This document shows, in pieces, positions 1 through 7,847 of a stretch of 39,857 bases of DNA. A program made the position numbers and the translations under genes. This DNA is from Thermoplasmata archaeon (lineage in GTDB: Archaea > Thermoplasmatota > Thermoplasmata > Thermoplasmatales > Thermoplasmataceae). A model generated the notes under the pieces. The model was given only the letters and a program-made list of their open reading frames with translations. It searched no databases and was not told the origin of the DNA. The stretch lies in assembly GCA_021810575.1 (NCBI GenBank), contig JAJZIN010000007.1, positions 1-39,857 on the forward strand, given 5' to 3'. Positions within the stretch are counted from its first letter, which is position 1, and each line of letters opens with the position of its first letter.

Positions 1-497
1 TCATAAAATATACCATTGATATTCAATTCGTTAACCAGCTTTCCCGAGACCTGAAAGCCAAATTTACTGTATAGATGTATGGCTGCCTCCATTTCGCTGG
101 AAACAGTTAAACTTATTTTTCTCACATCAGAATTCCTACTTATTGTGTTAATAACTTCCTCAATAAGCCTCTTTCCTACGCCATTTCCCTGATACTTTTT
201 GCTGACGTAAAAGCTGAAAACATCAACAACATGACAGGTTTTTGGCCTGCTTCTGACTAAGAAACCAATCATCCCTATAAGAGACTCACGGTAATGTGCA
301 AATAACATGTTTGGTATCCTGGATTTCCAGGTTTCTTCTGGAAATGCGTATTCATCCTCATATGAACTGCCATAGGCTTCCGGAACCGTTTTGAGCGATT
401 CAAGACGAAGTGCCCTGAATTCAGCCAATCCATGTTGACCTATTTTGCCAATTGTGATTTCTTCCACGTTTATGTCATTCTTTCTTTTATTATTCAT
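1..497 (-). CDS. GNAT-family N-acetyltransferase (3' end beyond window)
   Basis: Translated by hand from the ATG at 497, the frame stays open to the window edge (165 codons), so the C-terminus is missing. It reads as a GNAT acyltransferase that moves an acetyl group from acetyl-CoA to an amine. The hallmark is the pyrophosphate-binding loop KKYQGNGVGKRLIEE (Q-x-x-G-x-G type) after a beta strand with DVFSFYVSKK, followed by the typical EMEAAIHLYSKFGFQ segment, where the helix and YxxxGF turn close the fold. The acceptor substrate cannot be told from sequence. An AT-rich TATA-like ATATAAA at 515-521 lies 20-25 nt upstream of the ATG, consistent with a leaderless or nearly leaderless mRNA. It stands alone. 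Family assignment is firm; specific function is unknown. Confidence 0.85.
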   Translation of the reverse strand, partial: MNNKRKNDINVEEITIGKIGQHGLAEFRALRLESLKTVPEAYGSSYEDEYAFPEETWKSRIPNMLFAHYRESLIGMIGFLVRSRPKTCHVVDVFSFYVSKKYQGNGVGKRLIEEVINTISRNSDVRKISLTVSSEMEAAIHLYSKFGFQVSGKLVNELNINGIFY

Positions 498-745
498 TAC
501 GTCACATATGGGAAATATAAATTAAGATTGCCTATTCACGTGATTATATGACTGAAATAAGATGATGTGTTATATTTTCTGCAGTAATCGAACATGAATC
601 TTTGGATATGCTTGACCGTTTGAAAAGCGATTGGGTAAATTCAATTTAATTGAATCTTTCATCATATATGACTCTCCAAATTTTTGTTTTTTATAATATA
701 AATTATTTAAGAATTGGTTGCCCTCAATCATTTAAACAATAAAGT

Positions 746-1570
746 TTATGGATGATGACTGTGGGAAGTGCTGGACTGATCATAGGTTACTGTAAAGCTT
801 GTTCCGTCGCTTGAGATAGCCGATGGTGTTGCCTCGGATTGTCCCTGCTGGTTGACCATTACAATCCCTGTTAGATTGAATGATCCCATTGTGGCAAAGT
901 GCCCTCCAATTGTAGCATAATTCGTCAATTTGATTCCCGTATAATCATGTCCATAGTCGACTGTTCCGAAATTCGCCAGAGGAAGTATTCCTGTGCTCGA
1001 AGCAGGCGCCTCAGTTATCCACTCAGCAGAATCATCCCGTGCACCTTTAACAGATGCGTGCCCAGAGAATGTGCCTACAAGATTTCCAGATGATGTCGTA
1101 ACACTTATGAAAGTGGAAAAGCTAGAACCACCATCATAGGTTACATTAGCATAAACATAGTCACCAGCTGAAGCTGTGAAGCTTGCATATACTGGCGCAC
1201 TTGGATAAAATTCATACCATACACAGTATATGGTTTGGGAGTTATGACCATGCCCGCTGGGTTCCGCCAGTATTCCGGTTTGCTCAACAGTCTGATCATT
1301 ATAGCCATCTATTCCAACCCAGAATGCTGCATATGAACTGCCAGAGGTGTCTGTAGTTGGTATTATCATGGACATGGAAGCATTATGCACGCTATCATTG
1401 CTGCTAACAACAGCATAACCTGTCCAGTTTGATGACTCAGTAGTTTTCATGAAGAAACTGTTTTCTTCAAATGTTGGCAGTTTGCTGTGACTTACACTTG
1501 CAAGAGCTGGAACGAACGAAAAAATCATTGCCAGCGTAATAACTGCAATTAATATTTTCCTAGATTTCAT
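746..1570 (-). CDS. Secreted glutamic peptidase, G1 (eqolisin) family
   Basis: Resembles scytalidoglutamic-type (eqolisin, MEROPS G1) peptidases, acid-active endopeptidases that use a Gln/Glu dyad. Counting from the upstream in-frame ATG at 1579 (277 residues), the expected parts are a hydrophobic signal peptide to about residue 30, SSNWTGYAV (49-57), FWVGIDGY (86-93), TVEQTG with the candidate catalytic Gln100, and SAEWITEAP with the candidate catalytic Glu186. I prefer the ATG at 1570: the TATA-like element at 1591-1598 is centred about 25 nt upstream of it, as in other leaderless genes here, but only about 15 nt from 1579. The protein is probably exported and works outside the cell in acid, feeding peptides to a heterotroph. 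No neighbour is co-transcribed. Family confidence is high from both motifs; the substrate is unknown. Confidence 0.85.
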   Translation of the reverse strand: MKSRKILIAVITLAMIFSFVPALASVSHSKLPTFEENSFFMKTTESSNWTGYAVVSSNDSVHNASMSMIIPTTDTSGSSYAAFWVGIDGYNDQTVEQTGILAEPSGHGHNSQTIYCVWYEFYPSAPVYASFTASAGDYVYANVTYDGGSSFSTFISVTTSSGNLVGTFSGHASVKGARDDSAEWITEAPASSTGILPLANFGTVDYGHDYTGIKLTNYATIGGHFATMGSFNLTGIVMVNQQGQSEATPSAISSDGTSFTVTYDQSSTSHSHHP

Positions 1571-1867
1571 ATATGTCATTCTCTAGCATAATTATAAATA
1601 TTTCTATACTCTAATAAACATAATTATGCATGCCACATTGAGTTGGAACAATTTTTCGTTTCATGAATTTCCTTCTCCTGCCAGACCGAGACACAAAATG
1701 TGCTGATTTTTATCTTAATATTTTTAAACGTGATTATTTGTGTTTATTGCATATGAGAAGATAATACATCATTGTAAATATCCATGGTATAAGAATGTCG
1801 GTTTATTCTCAAACACAGTCGACACTATTTATCAGCAATAAAAGAGAACATTTGTAATTTTTATTAT

Positions 1868-1941
1868 GCTCTGACCGGGATTTGGACCCGAGTCGCCGGC
1901 TTGAAAGGCCGGTATGCTTGGCCTGGCTACACCATCAGAGC
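1868..1941 (-). tRNA. tRNA-Glu (anticodon TTC)
   Basis: The minus strand folds into a full cloverleaf of 74 nt. The acceptor stem is GCTCTGA/TCAGAGC. The anticodon stem CCGGC/GCCGG encloses loop CTTTCAA with anticodon TTC. The T arm is TCGGG-TCCAAAT-CCCGG. There is no encoded CCA and no intron. A TATA-like element (plus-strand CTATATTTATT, 1966-1976) is centred about 30 nt upstream of the 5' end. Confidence 0.97.
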
Positions 1942-2190
1942 TTGGTAATCAGGTAAGATACCAATCTATATTTATTTTTGCCTGAATTTCCCTAAAGTAT
2001 ATGGTTTTACTTCCGATAGATATTAGATAAAATCATAACTAGGCTAGAAGAATAATTCATATGATAATTCTAGGAGTAACTATACTTATTGAAATGCCCT
2101 GGAAATAAGATACCTATAGTTTTGTGATGAAAGCGTCTATGGATATGATCACTGCAAAAAAAGGTGATTGTTTACAAAAGAAACATTTGT

Positions 2191-3498
2191 TTAGGACGTC
2201 GTACCATTGACTGTTTCCTGATCATTATACTCACTGTCCTGAAGCATACCCTTTAGTAATTTGCTTATTACATATACTGAGACATAAGACGCGGTGAAAA
2301 CGAATGCCCCGACAGCAACAACTGCAAGGGCCTCAAGACCGAGTTGATGCAGAGCCAATATTCCTCCACCAAATAATATTCCGTTGGGGAGGTTTGACGT
2401 TCCTGACGCCAATGAAAAGGATGTCTGTGTGAAGAAAGCGATCATCAGAAGACCGAATATACCTCCAACCAAATGCCCTGGCAAAACACCAATTGGATCA
2501 CTGTACCATTTTGGCCTGGACAATAACTTTTCTGCGTATACAAATATGGGACCGCTTATCAATCCTAGAACAACTGCACTTCCAGGACTAACGTATCCAG
2601 CCAGAGGAGTTATCACGATAAGTCCCATTAAGACACCATTTACTCCATAAATCAATCCTGGGTCGTGCTTTGAGATTAAATATTTCGTTCCCATTGTTGA
2701 AACCATTGCAGATGCTGCTGCAAGAAATGTTGTTATGACCACAATGATTGTCTCAGTGGTAAATGCAAGCTCGCTACCCGGATTAAAGCCGAACCATCCT
2801 ACCCAGAGAAGAATGATCGCCATAGTCAACCAGCCGGAATTCAAGCTTGCGTGTTCTATCTTTGATTGCTTAAGACCTTTTTTCTTTTCTTCCTGCCATA
2901 TCCTGACCAGTATAGCCAGGGCCGCAAATCCTGCGGCTCCATGAACCACAAGGCCACCTGCAAAATCACGTACTCCCAAGGTATATAGCCATCCAGTTGG
3001 GTTCCAAATCCAGGCAGCTGGAATTGTGTATATGAATATGAAATAAATAATTGAAAATAAAATAAATGCTGACATTTTTATTTTCCTTAGAACTACCACT
3101 CCAACCAAGGCAAGAGTTACTGAAGCAAAGGCTGTCTCAAATAGGAAATAGGTGCCTGTTGACAGACCTGTGTCGAAGAAATTTTTTCCAGTAAGCCAGA
3201 AAACACCAGTAAGTCCTCCTGCAAGGTTTGTGGAAAACAGACCCAGAAATAAATTGCTGTAGAACGGATTGCCAATTACTCCATCAATTGTTGGTGCAAA
3301 AGCAATGTTAAATCCGATCAGGCCCATGAAGAACAGGGAAAATCCTGTTATTATAAGAGTCTTATACAAACTTCTATCGAGTTTGTGGTTAAGCTCCCCA
3401 ATTTCTAGAAATCCTACCGAAATAGTCATGGTGAAGACGAGTAAGCTCGCGAGTAAAACCCAAAGATCATTAATAATATCTGGTTGCATTAGAAACAC
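2191..3498 (-). CDS. amt: Ammonium transporter (Amt/MEP/Rh family)
   Basis: A 435-residue polytopic membrane protein with about eleven hydrophobic segments, the size and pattern of AmtB-type channels that move ammonium into the cell. Family landmarks: DFAGGLVVHGAAG with Asp178 (ammonium recruitment) and the first pore histidine His186; GWFGFNPGS at 234-242; and GVLPGHLVGGIFG with the second pore histidine His342. Translation may begin at GTG 3498 or at the in-frame ATG 3489 (MQPDIINDLW); a TTAAAATA-like box near 3524-3531 sits closer to the expected spacing for 3498. No GlnK/PII gene lies beside it in the window, which is unusual because amt and glnK are commonly paired. It probably supplies nitrogen; regulation is not visible. 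Confidence 0.95.
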   Translation of the reverse strand: MFLMQPDIINDLWVLLASLLVFTMTISVGFLEIGELNHKLDRSLYKTLIITGFSLFFMGLIGFNIAFAPTIDGVIGNPFYSNLFLGLFSTNLAGGLTGVFWLTGKNFFDTGLSTGTYFLFETAFASVTLALVGVVVLRKIKMSAFILFSIIYFIFIYTIPAAWIWNPTGWLYTLGVRDFAGGLVVHGAAGFAALAILVRIWQEEKKKGLKQSKIEHASLNSGWLTMAIILLWVGWFGFNPGSELAFTTETIIVVITTFLAAASAMVSTMGTKYLISKHDPGLIYGVNGVLMGLIVITPLAGYVSPGSAVVLGLISGPIFVYAEKLLSRPKWYSDPIGVLPGHLVGGIFGLLMIAFFTQTSFSLASGTSNLPNGILFGGGILALHQLGLEALAVVAVGAFVFTASYVSVYVISKLLKGMLQDSEYNDQETVNGTTS

Positions 3499-3859
3499 TT
3501 ATGGAGAGTGATAAACGGACCGTATTTTAATTCTCGTTGCATATATATAGGGTTTTCCAGTATTAAATTAGATTCCAATTAGAGTTACACTTATTTTATA
3601 CTTGATCCATTTGACCTGATTAAATGAAAAATTAACTCAATTGTCACCTCTTCCAAAAAGTGAAATGTTTCATTAAATATCGTTAAATGATGACGTTTGC
3701 CAATTGGATTCTATATGATAGGATTAAAACTCCACTGGAATTTTGACCATTTATAAGACCCCAATAATGCTATTTTTCACTTCAATGAAATTATCTAACA
3801 AAATGTGAGAATAGTATACAAAATTCTGTTTAAATACCAGGAACTTCTCGCAGTTCAGG
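3499..3859. other. Intergenic region, no gene seen
   Basis: About 360 bp of AT-rich sequence between amt and the acyl-CoA dehydrogenase, both on the minus strand. It carries the amt promoter at its high-coordinate side of the amt start (TATA-like stretches near 3524-3531 and 3540-3552). I saw no open frame of useful length, RNA fold or repeat in the rest. Confidence 0.5.
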
Positions 3860-5488
3860 TTAATTAGTGTGCATCCATTTTACAAGATCTATATTTCTGA
3901 ATGAATCATCAAACTGGATCCTGTTGTTCTCAAAGGAGATCATGTCATAAACTACAGATATCTCACGAAGTCTTTCACTTTTGAGCTCAGAGCCAGATTG
4001 GGCAAGTAATGTCAGTGAAAGTGCCTGGCCGAACAGTTTCAGGAGATCCTTTGAACCCATCTCAATTGAACCACCCTCCAACAGTGTGTTAAACTGATTC
4101 TCAACAAACTCAATTCTTTCCCTCACTTTATTCTTCAGATTAAGTTCAGTTATTTTTTCAGATCTTGTCTTCATGTCATTGAAGAAGACTTTTGCAACTC
4201 CCTTTTTCAGAATAGTCTCGAGCATGTCAAGAGCCTGGATATTGCTTGTGCCTTCCCAGATTGAAGTTACCAGGGCATCCCTGTGAAACTTTGGCATGGG
4301 GAATTCTTCAAAGAATCCTATTCCCCCAAAGATCTCCATTGAATACTGAGTTATATGATCTGATGACCATGCTGCCATGTTCTTCGCAATATGAGTGATG
4401 AATCTTGCATAATTATATGCATCATTGTATGGCGGCTTTACACTGGCCACATCTGAAAATAGTTTAGCAGCGTACAATGATATTATGAGAGATGCTTCAA
4501 GTTCAGTTTCAAGGCTTATTATATCCTTCATCATGAGTGGATGTTCATTCAGCTTCTTTCCGAATGCTGATCTCTTTTCAGTGTGTAGATAAGCTTCCCA
4601 TAATGCCTTCCTTGCAATGCCCACAGCTGCAAGGGCATCATCAATCCTAGAAATAGTGAGAATTTCCATGGCGTAATATATTCCCTTGCCCCTTTCTCCG
4701 ATCAGATATGCTTCTGAATCCACTAAATCAACTTCTCCACTTGGAACTGCTATGGTTCCCATCTTGTTTTTCAATCGCCTGATGGTGTAATTCAATTCTC
4801 CAGTTTTTTTAATAGCCGGTACGAAGAATGTTTCCAGTGAACGTATTCCACCATTGCCAGTCATTGCAGTAACTATTGCTCCATCAGCTATACCAGCATT
4901 GCTGGCAAAATATTTGTCTGAGCCGTTTAGAATCCATCCTTCTTCAGTTTCTGTGGCTCTGGTTTTATTTGCAGCCAGATCACTGCCTCCTTGGGTTTCA
5001 CTGTAGAATGTTGCACCATACCATGGATCTTTTTTATCGAGATAATGATCGATGAACTTTTCTTTCCCACCGAAATACTTACTTAAAGCATAGGCAGTCT
5101 GTGCAGTTAGGGTGAGGCTACAGAATATGCCTGAATCAGAAATGAGATATCCTGCCACAAAGTGATACATCCATGGCTGTTCCCCGGAGGCACTTTTTAT
5201 AACAACACCAAGATCCTGCAACTTTTTCAAGGCTTTCCAGTGTTCTGGTGATATTCTTACATAATCTATCCGCTTTCCATCAAGATTCCACATTATGAGT
5301 TCGGGCTTTCCGTTGTGATCAACATAATCCATGATTTCAATCAGCTCCTCAGAAACATATTCGCCCAGAACTTTGAGATCATCATCTTCATTAAAACTGA
5401 AGAATTTCAGAAATTCAGATAACGGTAAATCCTGTGTTAGATAATTGACTCCTTTGCTGCGAAAGATTTCATTGAACTTGTCTTTCAT
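3860..5488 (-). CDS. Acyl-CoA dehydrogenase, long AidB/ACAD11-like form
   Basis: A 542-residue flavoprotein of the acyl-CoA dehydrogenase superfamily, which introduces a trans-2 double bond into an acyl-CoA and passes electrons to an electron-transfer flavoprotein. Visible motifs are the FAD/substrate signature FYSETQGGSD (161-170), ILNGSDKYFASNA (186-198), and FHRDALVTSIWEGTSNIQ (401-418), where Glu412 occupies the usual catalytic-base position. It is about 160 residues longer than ordinary ACADs, with an extended N-terminus and a helical C-terminal tail of about 110 residues, as in the AidB-like branch. Its substrate is unassigned. It is monocistronic, with a TATA-like element (plus-strand TATTAATA, 5511-5518) centred 26 nt upstream of the ATG, so the mRNA is probably leaderless. 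Confidence 0.9.
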   Translation of the reverse strand: MKDKFNEIFRSKGVNYLTQDLPLSEFLKFFSFNEDDDLKVLGEYVSEELIEIMDYVDHNGKPELIMWNLDGKRIDYVRISPEHWKALKKLQDLGVVIKSASGEQPWMYHFVAGYLISDSGIFCSLTLTAQTAYALSKYFGGKEKFIDHYLDKKDPWYGATFYSETQGGSDLAANKTRATETEEGWILNGSDKYFASNAGIADGAIVTAMTGNGGIRSLETFFVPAIKKTGELNYTIRRLKNKMGTIAVPSGEVDLVDSEAYLIGERGKGIYYAMEILTISRIDDALAAVGIARKALWEAYLHTEKRSAFGKKLNEHPLMMKDIISLETELEASLIISLYAAKLFSDVASVKPPYNDAYNYARFITHIAKNMAAWSSDHITQYSMEIFGGIGFFEEFPMPKFHRDALVTSIWEGTSNIQALDMLETILKKGVAKVFFNDMKTRSEKITELNLKNKVRERIEFVENQFNTLLEGGSIEMGSKDLLKLFGQALSLTLLAQSGSELKSERLREISVVYDMISFENNRIQFDDSFRNIDLVKWMHTN

Positions 5489-5510
5489 AATAAAATAGTG
5501 TGTGACAATT

Positions 5511-5518
5511 TATTAATA
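5511..5518 (-). promoter_or_regulatory. TATA box of the long acyl-CoA dehydrogenase gene
   Basis: TATTAATA (read on the minus strand as the same AT-rich octamer) is centred at about 5514.5, 26 nt from the A of the ATG at 5488. That is the spacing expected between a TATA box and the transcription start in archaea, so the start site and start codon should coincide. Confidence 0.5.
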
Positions 5519-5606
5519 TTCTGATTCCTGGTTTTCGTTATATATCAAGCGAATATTTGGAAAGGTTTAACAAAATTTAAACACATTTGCGTATTTCCCC
5601 CTTAAG

Positions 5607-5679
5607 GGGCTTGTAGTCCAGTGGTTATGACGTCGCTCTCACACAGCGAAGACCGCCGGTTCGAATCCGGCCAGGCCCA
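5607..5679 (+). tRNA. tRNA-Val (anticodon CAC)
   Basis: A 73-nt cloverleaf. The acceptor stem GGGCTTG/CAGGCCC contains one G-T pair and has discriminator A. The anticodon stem TCGCT/AGCGA holds loop CTCACAC with anticodon CAC (reads GUG). The T arm is GCCGG-TTCGAAT-CCGGC. No CCA is encoded and no intron is present. An AATTTAAA element at about 5574-5581 is centred 30 nt upstream and is the likely TATA box. It forms the left border of an accessory region rich in mobile-element relics, a typical integration position. Confidence 0.97.
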
Positions 5680-5780
5680 TTATGAGTGAATTCCTTTGTT
5701 TTTTAATGCGGTTTGGCATACCCTTTCAGTACACAACAGCGATTCTGAGTTTTTATTCATATTGATAAGTTTTTTGGTAG

Positions 5781-6065
5781 AATAATTCAGGAAAGTCACA
5801 GAGACCGATCTATGTTCCGGACTTTCGAACGGATAGCTTTCTTGAATTGCTAAAATTGAACGTAAGAACCGACGATATAGGCGTACCGTACTACCCACAT
5901 TTCTATTCTAACGATATGCTTATCGTTGCCTTTCTGGATCGGGTGTTCCACGCCGAATCTAACAAAGAAACGTGGAAACCAGTCATAGACTGTGATTTGT
6001 CCATGGGTATTCCAAAGAACCTACTTGATTTTTTCCCAAATTGTTTTGAGGATGGATATTTTTAG
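5781..6065 (+). pseudogene. Unrecognised open frame after tRNA-Val, probably a gene remnant
   Basis: A frame of about 94 codons is open from just after a TAG at 5778 to the stop after 6062. It contains sequence such as YVPDFRTDSFLELL and FYSNDMLIVAFLDRVFH, with balanced, protein-like composition. There is no ATG near its beginning; the first plausible starts are TTG at 5847 or an internal ATG near 5917. I see neither a TATA box nor a ribosome binding site. I do not recognise a family. Its place right after a tRNA gene, next to other decayed genes, makes a truncated remnant of an integrated element the simplest reading. It could also be chance or a real small gene. Confidence 0.25.
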
Positions 6066-6080
6066 AATGATGATTCGCAT

Positions 6081-6319
6081 TTATTTCAGGTACCTTTTAG
6101 TATCTGTGGTTCTATATGCTGTGATTATGAAAGGTATATTATTTATATCTTTGTAGACCACAACGATGACGCTGTCATCAAATTTCTTGAAAGCCTTCTT
6201 CAGTTCTCCAATTTCAACCAGCCTTTCTGGATTGGAAATTACCTTCCCGATTATTTCTTTAGATAGCCCCCTCTTTCACGTATGCGCTTGAGAGAGTGCG
6301 TGGAATAGTTGATAATCAT
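6081..6319 (-). pseudogene. DUF4258-like small protein, frameshifted
   Basis: Too short and broken to show as one open frame. From the ATG at 6319 the minus strand encodes MIINYSTHSLKRIRERGG and then hits a stop. Changing frame at the run of five G (plus-strand C5, 6267-6271) restores LSKEIIGKVISNPERLVEIG, then FDDSVIVVVYKDIN and FIITAYRTTDTKRYLK, ending at 6081. The pattern (H-x3-R-x3-RG near the start, ISNPE, a basic end) is that of the DUF4258 family, often described as a toxin-like partner of DUF2283 proteins. A net change of -2 or +1 in the G run gives a full protein of about 78-79 residues. Its ATG overlaps the stop of the DUF2283 gene as ATGA. The break may be a true mutation, slippage or a sequencing error. 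Confidence 0.65.
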
Positions 6320-6543
6320 TTGGTCATCAATACTACGTTCCCAATTTGCTTAGTTATCAATTGGTTGATGCTGACCTTGTTGTTCGAGAAATTGAGAATT
6401 TCCATTCCTAAGATTCTGTTATCCTTGTCAAGATCGACAAAAGTGTATTCGTCCAACTCTATAGTTCGAGAAACCTTACCTTTGACCATTCGTATATAAG
6501 CAGCATCCGCCTGTGAATCATACTCCAATAGGTATTTGTTCAC
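6316..6543 (-). CDS. DUF2283 family protein (putative antitoxin partner of DUF4258)
   Basis: 75 residues beginning MNKYLLEYDSQADAAYIRMV, the characteristic YDxxADAAYI opening of DUF2283, then TIELDEYTFVDLDKDNRILG, in which the family's I-D-x-D-x-x-G-x-I-x-G type turn is recognisable. The start is GTG 6543; a CTATAAAC box at 6567-6574 (TATA on the minus strand) is centred about 27 nt upstream, so the mRNA should be leaderless. The stop overlaps the start of the DUF4258-like gene by four bases (ATGA), so the two are translationally coupled. Small DUF2283/DUF4258 pairs are widespread in archaea and bacteria and are suspected toxin-antitoxin modules; that role is not shown here. Confidence 0.75.
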   Translation of the reverse strand: MNKYLLEYDSQADAAYIRMVKGKVSRTIELDEYTFVDLDKDNRILGMEILNFSNNKVSINQLITKQIGNVVLMTK

Positions 6544-6566
6544 GGTGGTTGTATAACTAAGAGTAG

Positions 6567-6574
6567 CTATAAAC
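6567..6574 (-). promoter_or_regulatory. TATA box of the DUF2283-DUF4258 pair
   Basis: GTTTATAG on the minus strand (CTATAAAC on plus) is centred about 27 nt upstream of the GTG at 6543. The plus-strand reading is also TATA-like and could fire toward 6597, into the hairpin-rich stretch. Confidence 0.45.
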
Positions 6575-6860
6575 TTTTCCTTCTAACTAAAACTATCGTG
6601 TTATGGGACTTTGTTGAAATATCTTGAATGGATTGGGAAATTAAGCAAATCCGACCAGGCCTTTCGTACTATTTGTCATACCCCAGCATTCAACTAAACT
6701 TTATTGCACTGTGCAGGTCCGTGGGACGTTGTGCAATTAGGGCGTTTTTTAGACCTCATCTGCCTCACTTACTGAAAATGACCTGCGTAACCGGGGTCAA
6801 TACTCTGCTGCGGATGAGCAGGTCACGTATAGGACATCGTTCCTAATACAGCACATAAGA
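6575..6860. other. Non-coding stretch with strong hairpins
   Basis: No convincing gene is seen between the DUF2283 promoter and the histidine phosphatase. The stretch is more GC-rich than its surroundings and forms stems: ATTGCAC (6703-6709) with GTGCAAT (6731-6737), enclosing GTCC/GGAC (6717-6720/6724-6727), and TGACCTGC (6779-6786) with GCAGGTCA (6818-6825). It could be a small RNA on either strand, the 3' end of the phosphatase transcript, or a mobile-element relic. A 72-codon plus-strand frame here looks spurious. Confidence 0.4.
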
Positions 6861-7451
6861 CTATTGTTTTCCCTTTGTTAGAGGTCTGATTCTATACCCG
6901 GAGTAAAATCCTCTCTCAACCATTCCAGTATCAAGATCAATAACTGACAGATCAGGCATCTTCAGTGTTTTCCAGCTGATTGGGTCAAGTGCCGTGCCTA
7001 TGAGATGCCTGTACAGTACGGTGATCACCACTCCGTGTGAAACAATCATTACCGATTTTCCCATGGATTCTCTCACTATATCCGTCACACAACTGACTAT
7101 TCTTTCCCTGACATCATTGTACCTTTCAAAGTTTTTATCGTCGTGTCCAGACAGGTATTGGTCCACGTAGCGGGTGAATGTACCATGCTCAACATACGGA
7201 AAATGCCGTTCAACCTCTTTCAGGCAGTCTCGTTCCACCTTTACAATTCCATAAATATCGCTTATTATGTCTGCAGTCTGGGACGCCTTTTTGAGAGGAC
7301 TGTAATAAATGCAATCAATGCTGTCAGTAGATATTCCGTCAAACATCTTCACAACAGCACCATAAGCGTTATCTGTAAGTTCCCATCTATCTGGCGCCGC
7401 GTCTGCATCTATCCTTGTCTCTGCATGTCTTACAAAATATAGCTTAGTCAT
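6861..7451 (-). CDS. Histidine phosphatase (phosphoglycerate mutase-like) superfamily protein
   Basis: About 196 residues from ATG 7451. The N-terminus LYFVRHAET carries the RHG-type motif, here RHAE, whose histidine is the phospho-acceptor. Further on come YYSPLKKASQTADII, the usual S-x-L-x-R/K-A-x-x-T-A element, and MIVSHGVVI with the second active-site histidine. These support a cobalamin-phosphatase/phosphoglycerate-mutase-like phosphatase in the cytoplasm; the substrate cannot be told. A further 26 codons upstream are open, but starting there would put residues before the first strand that the family lacks, and a TATA-like stretch near 7476-7484 fits a start at 7451. No partner gene is obvious. 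It sits inside the accessory island between the DUF2283 pair and an integrase relic. Confidence 0.85.
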   Translation of the reverse strand: MTKLYFVRHAETRIDADAAPDRWELTDNAYGAVVKMFDGISTDSIDCIYYSPLKKASQTADIISDIYGIVKVERDCLKEVERHFPYVEHGTFTRYVDQYLSGHDDKNFERYNDVRERIVSCVTDIVRESMGKSVMIVSHGVVITVLYRHLIGTALDPISWKTLKMPDLSVIDLDTGMVERGFYSGYRIRPLTKGKQ

Positions 7452-7611
7452 ACGGCAGGACCTTATGGGAACTGCTCTTATTATTCTTGCATAATCTACC
7501 TGGTCAATGAATATGACAAATGTTATCATATATAGAGCCGGATAATTATGGTGGCTTTACCCTGGCGGGATAACCTGTCCTGAATTGCAGAAGGGAGCAG
7601 GCATTTAATAA
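7452..7611. other. Intergenic region before the phosphatase
   Basis: Holds the phosphatase promoter and about 100 bp in which I see no gene. It runs into the end of the integrase relic at 7612. Confidence 0.4.
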
Positions 7612-7847
7612 TTATATTTTGCCTATAACCCTTTCATTTTCCAATGTTGGGCTTGAATTCTCATTTGCAATATTCATATCCAATCTCGCAACTTTGCCAT
7701 TAAATTTATCCAAATACCTTAAACCACCTTAAATCTAGCAATATACGAACCTGTTTTGCCTTCATCCTCTAATTTCCTAACAAAATCCATGAAATAATGC
7801 TTTAGATCAGTGTATATAACGATACTGTGCAATACAAAATTTGACAT
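7612..7847 (-). pseudogene. Tyrosine recombinase (integrase) N-terminal fragment, frameshifted and truncated
   Basis: Found by reading two minus-strand frames. The first, from ATG 7847 to a stop at 7719, ends in YFMDFVRKLEDEGKTGSYI and ARFKVV. The second resumes just downstream with LRYLDKFNGKVARLDMNI and NENSSPTLENERVIGKI, and stops at 7612. Together they match the core-binding (SAM-like) domain of archaeal XerA/integrase-type recombinases, which typically reads LEREGKSPSYIARIK, then a WL-x-FNG segment, then a PTLxDERVP linker into the catalytic domain. Here a frameshift near 7720 and a stop at the linker remove the whole catalytic domain (R, HxxR, Y), so the gene is dead. It marks the region as a former integrated element. 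Confidence 0.65.

Noticed and set aside
1942..1964. TTGGTA/TACCAA inverted repeat just upstream of tRNA-Glu
   Set aside because: Short arms in a tRNA promoter; no regulator or conservation evidence, so it may be chance.
5786..5805. AGGAAAGTCACAG near 5789, similar to the RNase P RNA core motif GAGGAAAGTCC
   Set aside because: The other conserved RNase P blocks are absent downstream, and an open frame covers the site.
5680..5898. 72-codon minus-strand frame next to tRNA-Val
   Set aside because: Starts within the tRNA sequence, and its composition is less protein-like than the plus-strand frame opposite.
6640..6680. Minus-strand AGTACGAAAGG as a 23S rRNA sarcin-ricin fragment
   Set aside because: Only about ten bases resemble the loop; flanking sequence does not follow rRNA.
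6628..6846. 72-codon plus-strand frame
   Set aside because: Odd composition rich in Arg, Cys and His, no promoter or ribosome site, and it coincides with strong hairpins.
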